A DNA stretch of 40,509 nucleotides from Bacteroidetes bacterium HGW-Bacteroidetes-1 (GTDB lineage: Bacteria; Bacteroidota; Bacteroidia; Bacteroidales; F082): assembly GCA_002842755.1 (NCBI GenBank), contig PHDU01000029.1:1-40509 (forward strand), read 5' to 3'. Under the pieces are notes generated by a model. The model was not told the DNA's origin. It saw nothing but the letters and a program-made list of their open reading frames with translations, and searched no databases. Positions 24,458-33,600 of this stretch are shown here, piece after piece. The stretch's first letter is position 1. Every line of letters starts with the position of its first letter. The position numbers and the translations under genes are program-made.

Positions 24458-25507
24458 ATGAACGTTGGTGGGAAAACATATCAGACAATATGGATGGAAG
24501 GTTCTTCAGTGATGATGATACATCAGAATTTATTGCCATTTGTATTCAGTATTCATGAATGTAAGACCCACTGGGACACTTGTATGGCCATTACGGAAAT
24601 GATTGTTCGGGGTGCCGGCGCCATTGGTGCTGCTGCCGGCTTTGCCATGGCACAAGCTTATTTGAGTGCTCCGGAAGAAGACATGGAAGATTATATCAGG
24701 GAAGCGCGAAAGGATATAGAATCAACCCGTCCTACTGCCAAAAATTTATTCTATGCTGTTGAAAGGGTTTTTGAGGCCGGTAAACTGTCAAGGATAAATG
24801 CAGTTACAGAAGCGCAACGCGTAGCCTTAAAAGATACTGAAGACAGCAGAAATATTGGCCGTTTTGGAAGTGCCCTCATGGGGAAGAGAACCAATATCCT
24901 TACCCACTGCAATGCCGGTTGGCTGGCTTTTGTTGACTATGGCACGGCTTTATCACCCATTTATACTGCCCGCAATGAAGGCAAAGAGGTGTTTGTTTAT
25001 GTCGACGAAACGCGTCCTCGCGGACAAGGAGCCCGACTTACCGCCTGGGAGCTACACAATGAAAAGATACCACATCTTATAATACCGGATAATGCTGCAG
25101 CTGGTCTGATGGCAAGTGGAAAAATTGACATGGTAATAGTGGGTGCTGACCGGATTGCACAAAATGGTGATGTTGCCAACAAAATTGGAACACTCGATAG
25201 GGCCATAATAGCACACTTTTACGGAATCCCTTTTTATGTCGCTGCCCCTCTGACTACTTTTGATGCAAAATGTCGCAATGGAAAAGACATTCTGATTGAA
25301 CACCGCAACCCTGAAGAAGTATTGTATCAGGAGGGTCTTGATGCTAACGGAAATCTTGTCAGAGTGCTGGTCTGTTCTCCCGGCTCGGATGCCTACAATC
25401 CTGCGTTTGATGTGACGCCAGCTAAACTTATCACCGGAATAATCACCGAAAAAGGAATTGTTAAGGCACAGTACCAAACCATCAAAAAATTGCTTACCAA
25501 TGCGTGA
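24458..25507 (+). CDS. mtnA: Methylthioribose-1-phosphate (or 5-deoxyribose-1-phosphate) isomerase
   Basis: 349 residues, normal MtnA length. Converts the cyclic aldose-1-phosphate to the open ketose: MTR-1-P to MTRu-1-P in methionine salvage, and 5-deoxyribose-1-P to 5-deoxyribulose-1-P in the DHAP shunt. Signatures: MIVRGAGAIGAAAGF, SARPTA-type ESTRPTAKNL, THCNAGWLA with catalytic Cys151, DETRPRGQGARLTAWEL, and VGADRIAQNGDVANKIGT with catalytic Asp231. The following aldolase gene starts inside its last codons (8-bp overlap ATGCGTGA), so the two are translationally coupled. No mtnB/mtnC/mtnD genes of the full methionine salvage path are in view. Distinguished from eIF2B-like paralogues by the intact Cys/Asp pair. 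Confidence 0.93.
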   Translation: MNVGGKTYQTIWMEGSSVMMIHQNLLPFVFSIHECKTHWDTCMAITEMIVRGAGAIGAAAGFAMAQAYLSAPEEDMEDYIREARKDIESTRPTAKNLFYAVERVFEAGKLSRINAVTEAQRVALKDTEDSRNIGRFGSALMGKRTNILTHCNAGWLAFVDYGTALSPIYTARNEGKEVFVYVDETRPRGQGARLTAWELHNEKIPHLIIPDNAAAGLMASGKIDMVIVGADRIAQNGDVANKIGTLDRAIIAHFYGIPFYVAAPLTTFDAKCRNGKDILIEHRNPEEVLYQEGLDANGNLVRVLVCSPGSDAYNPAFDVTPAKLITGIITEKGIVKAQYQTIKKLLTNA

Positions 25508-26138
25508 TACTGAAATAAAAACCAACAAAAAAGAACTGGCATATTTCATGCGCCGGCTCTATAAAAGAGGTTTGACAACCACTTCAGGTGGTAATATTAG
25601 TTTACGCATTTCAGATGACAGAATCCTGATAACACCTTCCCAAACCGATAAAGGAAGAATGAAATCAACTGATATAGGTGTACTAAATATAAATGGCGAA
25701 ATCATCCACTCGCAACTTAAACTGAGCATGGAAACAGGTTTGCACCTGGCCATATACAAAGCACGGCCCGACATCAATGCCATTGTGCACGCACATCCTC
25801 CTTTTGCAACTTCCTTTGCAGCAGCGCATCAGGACATCAATACAAATCTCCTGAGTGAGTCACGTGCCATATTAGGAACACCACTGCTATCGTCCTATGC
25901 GCTTATGGGAAGCTACGAACTATCTCAAATTGTTGCAGAAACATCAAAAAAAACGAATGTCATTCTCATGGCTAACCATGGAATAGTGGCAGTTGGCGTC
26001 ACTTTGCTTGAAGCTTTTGACCGCATTGAGGTGCTCGAAAACTGTGCAAAAGTCAATGCAATCACAAAAATTATCGGACAAGCTCAACCACTTGATCCTG
26101 AACAAGTAATTGTAATAGATAAATTGATAAGACTATGA
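25500..26138 (+). CDS. Class II aldolase/adducin-family sugar-phosphate aldolase (probable 5-deoxy- or methylthio-ribulose-1-P aldolase)
   Basis: 212 residues from the ATG at 25500, chosen because it overlaps the mtnA stop and starts the conserved domain. Fuculose-phosphate aldolase-like features: GLTTTSGGNISLRISDDRIL (phosphate-binding GN[IL]S), SMETGLHLAIY with the catalytic-type Glu78, zinc ligands H97 and H99 in VHAHPPFATSFA, and H160 in ANHGIVAVG. Length and motifs fit both FucA-type aldolases and MtnB dehydratases. Because it sits behind mtnA without mtnC/D and ahead of a reductase, I favour aldol cleavage of the MtnA product to DHAP plus acetaldehyde or methylthioacetaldehyde (inference). 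Ends in ATGA overlap with the next gene. Confidence 0.85.
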   Translation: MRDTEIKTNKKELAYFMRRLYKRGLTTTSGGNISLRISDDRILITPSQTDKGRMKSTDIGVLNINGEIIHSQLKLSMETGLHLAIYKARPDINAIVHAHPPFATSFAAAHQDINTNLLSESRAILGTPLLSSYALMGSYELSQIVAETSKKTNVILMANHGIVAVGVTLLEAFDRIEVLENCAKVNAITKIIGQAQPLDPEQVIVIDKLIRL

Positions 26139-26998
26139 AAACCATTCCTGAAATCACAATTCAAAATTGTTTTACAATCCCGGTTTTAGGGTTGGGAACA
26201 TGGGAGATGGGCGGGCGCAGCTCTGCTGATAAGTCTGAAGATAATAAATGGATTCACGCCATTGAGTTTGCTATTGAATCCGGCATCCGCCATATCGATA
26301 CTGCAGCAATTTATGGTGCAGGGCATGCAGAAAGACTTGTAGGCCAGGCCATCAAAAATTTCGACAGAAAAAACCTGATCATAACAACCAAAGTTTCCGG
26401 CGACACGCTTCAGTTTCATCAGGTTTTACGTTCTGCTGATGATAGTCGAAAAAGAATGGGCATAGATCAGATCGATCTTTTTTTGCTTCACTGGCCCAAT
26501 CCCTCTGTTCCACTCGGCCAAACCATGAGTGCAGTAAATAAACTACTCGAAGACAGGTCGGTGAAATATTTTGGGTTAAGCAACTTTCCTGTTGCTCTCA
26601 TCAATGAAGTCGGTTTCTATACGGATGCTCCAATCATTACCAATCAGCTGGAATACAATCTAATGAACCGTAATCAAGGAAGTTACAACCAAAATGTAGA
26701 AACTGAGATCATTCCTTACTGTCTGAAAAAAGGGGTCAGCATTACTGCCTGGCGGCCTGTCATGAAAGGCGATGCTTCTGCTATCATTTATCCATTGTTA
26801 CAATCACTTGCTGAAAAATATGACAAAACCGTTTTTCAGATTGCTCTCAACTGGCTTATTAGCAAGCCATCGATGCTAGCTATCCCAAAAATGACAAGTG
26901 AAGCGCATATCATGCAAAACATTGATGCAACACAGTTTGAGATAGATCAGGACGACATGCTTCTACTTGATAACATAAAAAATACGTCAGACCTATAA
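26135..26998 (+). CDS. Aldo/keto reductase
   Basis: 287 residues. Overlaps the aldolase stop by 4 bp (ATGA), third gene of a coupled operon. (beta/alpha)8 NADPH-dependent oxidoreductase. Catalytic tetrad visible: D55 and Y60 in HIDTAAIYG, K86 in TTKVSG, H119 in LLHWPNP. LGLGTWEMGG at 18-27 and NQLEYNLMNR near 180 are family signatures, and IPKMTSEAHIMQNI carries the C-terminal cofactor-phosphate contacts. Position suggests reduction of the short aldehyde made by the aldolase (acetaldehyde or methylthioacetaldehyde); this is inference, as the family is broad. No terminator hairpin found after it; a repeat-rich gap follows. Confidence 0.88.
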   Translation: MKTIPEITIQNCFTIPVLGLGTWEMGGRSSADKSEDNKWIHAIEFAIESGIRHIDTAAIYGAGHAERLVGQAIKNFDRKNLIITTKVSGDTLQFHQVLRSADDSRKRMGIDQIDLFLLHWPNPSVPLGQTMSAVNKLLEDRSVKYFGLSNFPVALINEVGFYTDAPIITNQLEYNLMNRNQGSYNQNVETEIIPYCLKKGVSITAWRPVMKGDASAIIYPLLQSLAEKYDKTVFQIALNWLISKPSMLAIPKMTSEAHIMQNIDATQFEIDQDDMLLLDNIKNTSDL

Positions 26999-27242
26999 TT
27001 TATATGTAAAACTGAACAAACAATAAACACAAACGAATAGAACAAGTTAAAATCAATAATAGAACATCTCTCTCTCAATGAATAATATTGGCTTTTCATC
27101 TTCAAATACTATCATTTTTATCCAGTTTCCAATGGCATCCCACTCGTATTGAAACCGGACAACTTTAATCAACTTTTCCTGGCGATTCGGGGTTGATCCG
27201 CTGATTGGTCAAAACCTCCGCTTGAACAAGAGGTTATAAAAT

Positions 27243-27373
27243 TAACTCCTTCGGAATTTTTCAGCAGGCCCTGATTATTGAACTCCTTCGGAGTTCCCCG
27301 GATAGTTTGTTAGGTTGTTATTTACCCCGAATTTCATGCGGGGTTATTCAGATTCAATCCCTCCGGGATTGCA
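27243..27373 (-). repeat. GAA-loop hairpin repeat, copy C (reverse orientation)
   Basis: Plus-strand hairpins: CAATCCC-TCC-GGGATTG at 27355-27371; ACCCCG...CGGGGT at 27324-27344 with a TTC (GAA on the other strand) at the centre; GAACTCC-TTC-GGAGTTC at 27280-27296; AACTCC-TTC-GGAATT at 27244-27258. Read on the reverse strand the order and linkers (TTGAATCTGAATAACC) match copies A and B, but the second stem has a different sequence. Confidence 0.78.
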
Positions 27374-27489
27374 AAGAAATTTTACTGATATTGAAAGACG
27401 CCAACTTTTTTCAGCACGAATCAAACAACAGATAATCAGCAATAATAACATCAAGTATAATCCACAAAATCCAGAATGCTTACAAGCCT

Positions 27490-27545
27490 TTCAGAGTTTT
27501 TCGGCAGACCCGAACGTTATTGAAACCGACGGCTTTGAAAGCAGC
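27490..27545 (+). repeat. Remnant of the hairpin repeat
   Basis: CAGAGTTTTTCGGCAGACCCG near 27491 resembles the 3' end of copy B (GGAGTTTTTCAGCAGTCCAG at 27742), and GAAACCGACGGCTTTGAAAG near 27522 resembles 27602-27620. It lies between copies C and B. Confidence 0.45.
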
Positions 27546-27563
27546 AAGAATCTCACCTAGCCA

Positions 27564-27765
27564 AACAATCCCGAAGGGATTGAACACGAATAACCGCCGG
27601 TGAAACCGGTGGCTTTAAAGCCACATGATCTCTCAGAACCCCGAAGGGGTTCAACAACTCAATAACTAACTATTCATCTGAAGTAACTCACAAAAACTAC
27701 TTTTTTTGATCAACAAATACTTTCATACTGACAATCCCTTTGGAGTTTTTCAGCAGTCCAGAAAG
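27564..27765 (+). repeat. GAA-loop hairpin repeat, copy B
   Basis: About 200 bp, near-identical to copy A in order. Hairpins: CAATCCC-GAA-GGGATTG at 27566-27582; CCGCCGGT-GAA-ACCGGTGG at 27594-27612; perfect palindrome GTGGCTTTAAAGCCAC at 27609-27624; GAACCCC-GAA-GGGGTTC at 27636-27652. Relative to copy A the last stem changes T:A to C:G on both sides, a compensatory change. Confidence 0.85.
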
Positions 27766-27901
27766 TTCAAAGCGAGACTGCTTTAGCCCGAAAAATTTGA
27801 GTTCACTTGAGTGCATGATCATTTTAGATAATCATAATGAAGAAGTCGGACTTTAAAGACAAACTAAATTATTCTTGTCATTCTGTCTTTAATTATTACC
27901 A

Positions 27902-27909
27902 TATCTTTG
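27902..27909 (+). promoter_or_regulatory. Putative -7 box of the YgiQ-type gene
   Basis: TATCTTTG, 20 nt before the ATG at 27930. A TTG at 27875-27877 is 24 nt upstream, slightly long for a -33 element. It supports 27930 over the in-frame ATG at 27837. Confidence 0.5.
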
Positions 27910-27929
27910 CAAACTACTGTAAAACAACT

Positions 27930-29816
27930 ATGAGCAACTACCAACTTACCAACTGGCTTCCAACTACTAAAAAGGAAGTTGAACTCCGCGGATGGAATGA
28001 ACTTGACGTTATCCTTTTTACAGGAGACGCTTATGTGGATCACCCTGCTTTTGGAGCTGCTGTTATAGGCAGAATCATTGAACGCGAAGGTTTCAAAGTT
28101 GCCATCGTACCACAACCGAACTGGAAGGATGATCTGCGCGACTTTAAAAAACTAGGCATTCCACGCCTATTTTTTGGTGTCACATCCGGAAATATGGATT
28201 CAATGGTCAATCATTATACTGCCAATAAACGCTTGCGTTCGAACGATGCCTACACACCGAATGGACTGAGTGGTTTCAGACCGGATTATGCAACTACCGT
28301 TTACAGCAACATTCTAAAATGCATTTATCCCGATATTCCCATTGTTATTGGAGGCGTTGAAGCCTCACTGCGTAGGGTCACACATTATGATTACTGGTCG
28401 GATGAGTTAAAACCATGTATTCTGGCCCAGGCAAAAGCAGATATTGGCATATATGGCATGGGCGAACTGGCATTGCTCGAATTGCTGCATGAACTCAACA
28501 GCGGCAAAAAGATAGAAGATTTAACCCAAATCAGGCAAACATTTTTCCTTCGTGATCAATCCAATTCACTCCAAAAGTCAAAATGGGGCGACATTCAGCT
28601 GGCTTCACATGAGCTGTGCCTGAGTGACAAGAAATCGTATGCCGGCAATTTTCGACACATCGAACAAGAGTCGAATAAAACACATGCAGCGCGTTTAACA
28701 CAGGGTATCGGAAACAAAAAGCTATTTATCAACCCTCCTTACCCTACCTACACAGAACAACAGATCGATGCATCTTTCGATCTTCCGTTTACAAGAAAAC
28801 CACATCCAAAATACGAGAAAAGAGGTGAAATTCCTGCTTACACAATGATTCGTCACTCGGTAAACATGCATCGCGGATGTTTTGGCGGCTGCAGCTTCTG
28901 CACCATTTCAGCACATCAGGGCAAATTTGTTGCCAGCCGAAGCAAGAAATCTATTCTTGCCGAAGTGGATCAAATAACTAAAATGGATGACTTTAAGGGT
29001 TACATTAGCGATCTGGGTGGCCCTTCTGCCAATATGTATAAAATGAAAGGCAAACATCAGCAAATCTGCGACAATTGTAAACGACCAAGTTGTGTGTTTC
29101 CAAATATTTGCAGCAATCTTGACACAGACCACCATCCAATGACAGAGATTTATCGTGAAGTGGACAACCATCCCGCTGTAAAAAAAGCCTTTGTAAGTTC
29201 CGGTCTTCGTTACGATTTGTTTCTTAGTGATGATGAGGACAAAAACAAGCAAATGGGATACGATGAATACCTTAAACAACTTGTTACACGTCATGTTAGC
29301 GGACGCTTAAAAGTTGCTCCTGAACACACATCTGATAATGTTTTAAAAGCAATGCGTAAGCCATCTTTTAAGCTTTTTCATAAGTTGAAAAAAAAGTTTG
29401 ATCAGATTAACGCTGAAACAGGGTTAAAACAGCAGCTTATCCCCTACTTCATTTCCAGTCACCCTGAAAGTACTGTTGAAGATATGGCACATCTTGCTGC
29501 CGAAACAAAAGATCTGGGATTCAAACTCGAACAGGTTCAAGACTTTACACCAACACCTATGACCGTTGCCACAGTTATTTATTATTCAGGATACGACCCT
29601 TATTCCTTGAAACCGGTTTTCACTGCAAGATCAAAAGAAGAAAAACAAGCCCAGCAAAAGTTCTTTTTCTGGTATAAACATGAAAACCAGTCTTGGATCA
29701 AACATACGCTTATGAAGTTGAAAAGGGATGACCTGGCAAAAAAATTACTTTCTCCTTTAAAAAACGCGAACTCATGGCAGAAAAAGAAGGAAAATCAGAA
29801 AAGGTTCAATACCTGA
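27930..29816 (+). CDS. YgiQ/UPF0313-family radical SAM protein
   Basis: 628 residues from the ATG at 27930 (MSNYQLTNWLPTTKKEVELR), the usual family start, just behind a -7 box. N-terminal domain about 1-290 (DVILFTGDAYVDHPAFG, VIGGVEASLRR) is the UPF0313 B12-binding-like region. The radical SAM cluster is C317-x3-C321-x2-C324 in RGCFGGCSFCTI, binding a [4Fe-4S] cluster and SAM. A second cysteine group (CDNCKRPSCVFPNIC) follows near 375-390. SGRLKVAPEHTSDNVL and PYFISSHPESTVEDM are family signatures. The function of YgiQ is not established. The enzyme should release 5'-deoxyadenosine, which is of interest beside the mtnA operon. Its stop overlaps the next start by 43 bp. Confidence 0.9.
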   Translation: MSNYQLTNWLPTTKKEVELRGWNELDVILFTGDAYVDHPAFGAAVIGRIIEREGFKVAIVPQPNWKDDLRDFKKLGIPRLFFGVTSGNMDSMVNHYTANKRLRSNDAYTPNGLSGFRPDYATTVYSNILKCIYPDIPIVIGGVEASLRRVTHYDYWSDELKPCILAQAKADIGIYGMGELALLELLHELNSGKKIEDLTQIRQTFFLRDQSNSLQKSKWGDIQLASHELCLSDKKSYAGNFRHIEQESNKTHAARLTQGIGNKKLFINPPYPTYTEQQIDASFDLPFTRKPHPKYEKRGEIPAYTMIRHSVNMHRGCFGGCSFCTISAHQGKFVASRSKKSILAEVDQITKMDDFKGYISDLGGPSANMYKMKGKHQQICDNCKRPSCVFPNICSNLDTDHHPMTEIYREVDNHPAVKKAFVSSGLRYDLFLSDDEDKNKQMGYDEYLKQLVTRHVSGRLKVAPEHTSDNVLKAMRKPSFKLFHKLKKKFDQINAETGLKQQLIPYFISSHPESTVEDMAHLAAETKDLGFKLEQVQDFTPTPMTVATVIYYSGYDPYSLKPVFTARSKEEKQAQQKFFFWYKHENQSWIKHTLMKLKRDDLAKKLLSPLKNANSWQKKKENQKRFNT

Positions 29817-30595
29817 ATCTGACGGTACAATCTCTTTCATTGTTTCTGATCAGTTATTACCTGTTGTATCTTATCTCCGGTCTATCTGTATTGTATATCT
29901 CCTATGATTTCGACATCCCTGCACGCTTGTATATAAACAAACTTCATTTTGACCTTCCCGATGATAGTCCGTTGTGGACTACCGATGCAATCATCAGTAT
30001 TTTAATGGTTACTCCTGTAAGCAGCTTTGTACTTGGCATTCTTATCATTTTCATTTTTATGATTGCTCAACAAAGAAAGACATGGATGCTTTTCATCAGT
30101 ATCTGGCTCTTTTTACAGGCGTTCAACCTTACTTTTGGATTGCTCATCGAAAACTTGATAACGCAAACCGGCTTGGTAAAAGTAGCCCGTGAAATGAAAA
30201 TTAAAAGTCCTATGATGATTTTAACAGTTGGGATCTCTGTATTTTTACTCATTAAATCAGGTATTTTTGCGGCAAAGTTTTTATACAGTCATTTAGAAGA
30301 ACATCTTGTTGCAACAAAAAGAACAAGAAAAATTACAGCACTCTATTTCTTCTTTATTCCCTGGCTCATTGGAAGCGGAATTATCCTGAGCTTCACAGGA
30401 AATTCACTTGAAATAAAAGATTTAATGCTAACTGGATTTATGCTTGTTTTACTACTACCTTCCTTTTTTGTAAACAGTCCGGAAATTCGCAAATCATTCA
30501 TATTCAATAACAAAGTAACAATAATATTAGTTCTTGTTGCAATTTCAATAAGTTTTGCCTTTTATAACATTTTAAAAGATGGAATCAGTTTCTGA
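29774..30595 (+). CDS. Multi-pass membrane protein of unknown function
   Basis: 273 residues starting at the ATG at 29774, inside the end of the radical SAM gene (43-bp overlap, different frame). After a short charged N-terminus (MAEKEGKSEKVQ) it has about six to seven hydrophobic helices (SLFLISYYLLYLISGLSVLY; VSSFVLGILIIFIFMIA; MLFISIWLFLQAFNLTFGLL; PMMILTVGISVFLLIKSGIF; LYFFFIPWLIGSGIILSF; LMLTGFMLVLLLPSFF; ITIILVLVAISISFAFYNIL-like end). No motif recognised. The next in-frame ATG would lose the first helix, so the overlapping start is kept. Likely co-transcribed with the radical SAM gene. Confidence 0.72.
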   Translation: MAEKEGKSEKVQYLNLTVQSLSLFLISYYLLYLISGLSVLYISYDFDIPARLYINKLHFDLPDDSPLWTTDAIISILMVTPVSSFVLGILIIFIFMIAQQRKTWMLFISIWLFLQAFNLTFGLLIENLITQTGLVKVAREMKIKSPMMILTVGISVFLLIKSGIFAAKFLYSHLEEHLVATKRTRKITALYFFFIPWLIGSGIILSFTGNSLEIKDLMLTGFMLVLLLPSFFVNSPEIRKSFIFNNKVTIILVLVAISISFAFYNILKDGISF

Positions 30596-30672
30596 ATAAT
30601 ATTGACCGAAAACTGATTGAGACATTCATTTTTGAATTGAAGAATTACTTTTAAGCATTCAAAAACATATAC

Positions 30673-33600
30673 ATGATGAAAAAAATCGCTTACATGTTTC
30701 TTTCCATGTTTTTCATGCTTTCCGTGTCAAATTTAACATTTGCGCAGAAAAACAAGAAGGAAAAAGACCTTTCAGACACCCTCAAAAGTGAAGTTGTTAA
30801 TGGATTAAAATGGCGTAGTATCGGACCTGCTTTCACTTCAGGACGTATTTCAGCCATCGCTGTGAATCCCGAAAATTCAAGTGAATATTACGTGGGTGCT
30901 GCTTCCGGTCATATCTGGAAAACGGTGAACAACGGCACCACATTTACACCCATCTTTGATAACTATGGCTCTTACAGCATTGGAGCACTGGCTATCGACC
31001 CGGGAAACAACAATGTTGTTTGGGCAGGAACTGGTGAAAACACGCATCAAAGAGCTTTGGGTTACGGAAATGGCGTTTTCAAATCGGAGGATGGTGGTAA
31101 AAGTTGGAAAAACATGGGACTGAAGGAATCACGGCAGATAGGCAAGATTCTCATCGACCCTCGCAACGCAGACGTTGTTTATGTTGCAGCTGAAGGTTCT
31201 GTTTGGGGACCAGGAGGCGAGCGCGGTCTTTATAAAACCAATGATGGCGGCAAAACCTGGAACAAAGTGCTTGAAATAAGTGAAAATACCGGAGTCAACC
31301 ACATGACAATGGACCCCCGCAATCCAGATGTAATTTACGCCACTTCGGAACAAAGAAGAAGACATTTTTTTACTAAAATTGGGGGCGGTCCGGAATCAGC
31401 AGTATATAAGACAACAGACGCAGGTAAAAATTGGCAGAAACTAACAAGCGGGCTACCTTCAGGGCATCTTGGCGGTATGAGTATTGAGGTATCTCCTGCC
31501 AACCCTGACTATGTTTACCTTATTGCAGAGGCTTCAGATGATAAAGGAGGTTTTTTCCGTTCTACCAACAGAGGCGCTTCATGGTCAAAGATGAACAGTT
31601 ACACCAGTAGCGGTCAGTATTTCAATTTTATTGTTTGTGATCCTGTCGATCCTGATAAAGTGTATAGCCTTGAAGTAGTCTCCAAAGTTACGCTCGATGG
31701 AGGCAAAACCTGGAAAGATGTTGGACTCAATAACAGGCATGTTGATGATCATTGTATGTGGATTGACCCTAAAGACACACGTCATTATACAATTGGTGGT
31801 GATGGTGGTTTGTATGAGACATTCGATGACGGTGCCAACTATATATTTAAATCAAACCTTCCGGTAACTCAGTTCTACAGAGTAAACGTGGATAACACAG
31901 CTCCATTTTACTGGGTTTATGGAGGCACTCAGGACAACAACAGTTTGGGAGGTCCCTCACGCAATACCAACCGGGCGGGTGTGAGTAGTGATGAATGGAT
32001 AGTTACACTTGGCGGAGATGGATTTTGGCAAGCCATTGAAGAAGACAACCCAAATATTGTATATTCAGCGTATCAATATGGAAATATTTTCCGGTACGAC
32101 AAACCCAGTGGTGAACGGTTGAAAATAAAACCAGAACCAAGGAAAGGTGAGTTGCATTATCGCTGGAACTGGGACAGTCCCTTCATTTTAAGTAAACACA
32201 ACAAAACGCGTCTCTATATGGGTGCAAATAAAGTGTTTAAAAGCGATGACAGAGGCAATACATGGCAAGTGATAAGCGAAGATATAACGCGCAATGAAGA
32301 TCGCAACCAGTTTAAGGTAATGGGAAAATACTGGCCTTCAAACGCAGTCGCCAAAGACTTGTCAACATCCCAATGGGGAACCATTGTTGCTTTGGCTGAA
32401 TCACCCCTAAAAGAAGGATTGATTTATGCAGGAACTGACGATGGGCTGATTCAGATTACAGAAGACGATGGGCAGAACTGGAGAAAAGCAAGTGGTTTTC
32501 CTGACGTACCTGACTACGCCTATGTCAGTGATATTTTTCCATCACGCTTTGATGAAAATATAGTCTTTGCCACTTTCAACAATTTAAAAAACGATGATTT
32601 TAAAGCCTATGTTCTAAAATCCAGTGACAAAGGAAAAACATGGACATCAATCGCTTCCAACCTCCCAAAAGAGACAGTACATACTATTGCACAGGACTTC
32701 ATCCAACCCGATTTACTGTTTTTAGGCACGGAATTCAGTTTCTATTTTAGTGTTGATGGCGGGAAAATCTGGACTAAACTTAGTGCAGACCTGCCTGACA
32801 TTCCTGTTAGAGATATTGCAATACAAGAGCGCGAACATGATCTCGTAATTGCTACTTTTGGGCGCGGATTCTACATTATTGACAATTATGATCCACTTCG
32901 GCATATTGATGCTCAAAAACTACAAAAGGAAGAAGCCATACTTTTCCCGGTAAAAGACGCATGGATGTTTATTGAACAAGGCGGTCGCTATGGAACTGGT
33001 TCAATGTATTATACAGCTTCAAATCCTGAATTCGGGGCAACCTTTACTTACTATTTGAAAGAAATACCGAAAACAAAAAAACAGGAACGCCTGAAAAAGG
33101 AAAAAGATCTTTTTGAGAAATCAGAACCCATTCCACAGCCAGGTAGAGAAGAATTAAGGTTGGAAGAGGATGAAATTGCACCCTATCTCATTTTTACCAT
33201 TCGCGATGATCAGGGGAATATCGTAAGAAAACTTTTCCAGGAGCCAAAAACCGGACTCAACAGAATCAACTGGCGCTTACGTTACGACAGTCCTTCAGCC
33301 CGCGACAACGATAAAGCAAGTTTTAAGCCTACAACAAACAATAATGACGGACTTCTTGTTTTACCCGGCAAATACACCGTTGAAATGGACATGGATCATA
33401 ATGGTATCATAAAAAACCTTGCAAGTCCTGTTTCGGTTGAAGCGGTAGTATTGAACAACACCGTCCTACCGGCAATAGACAGATCAGCAATGGTGGCTTT
33501 CTACAAAGAAGCATCCGAACTACGTCGCATCGTTGACGGGACACAACGCTTCGCCAATGACCTAAAAAAACGAAACGAAAACATTCGCCAACTTCTTCAA

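Larger units (their letters stand above)
26999..27929. other. Long repeat-rich intergenic region
   Basis: About 930 bases without a convincing gene. Holds two hairpin-repeat copies facing away from each other (27243-27373 reverse, 27564-27765 forward), a remnant between them (27490-27545), and the ygiQ-type promoter at 27902-27909. The part 26999-27180 is AT-rich with nothing seen. The open frames that cross the repeats follow their hairpins and are not genes. Confidence 0.65.

Noticed and set aside
27315-27560. 81-codon forward frame between repeat copies C and B
   Set aside because: It follows the hairpin repeats and their remnant; residues mirror the repeat sequence, no domain seen.
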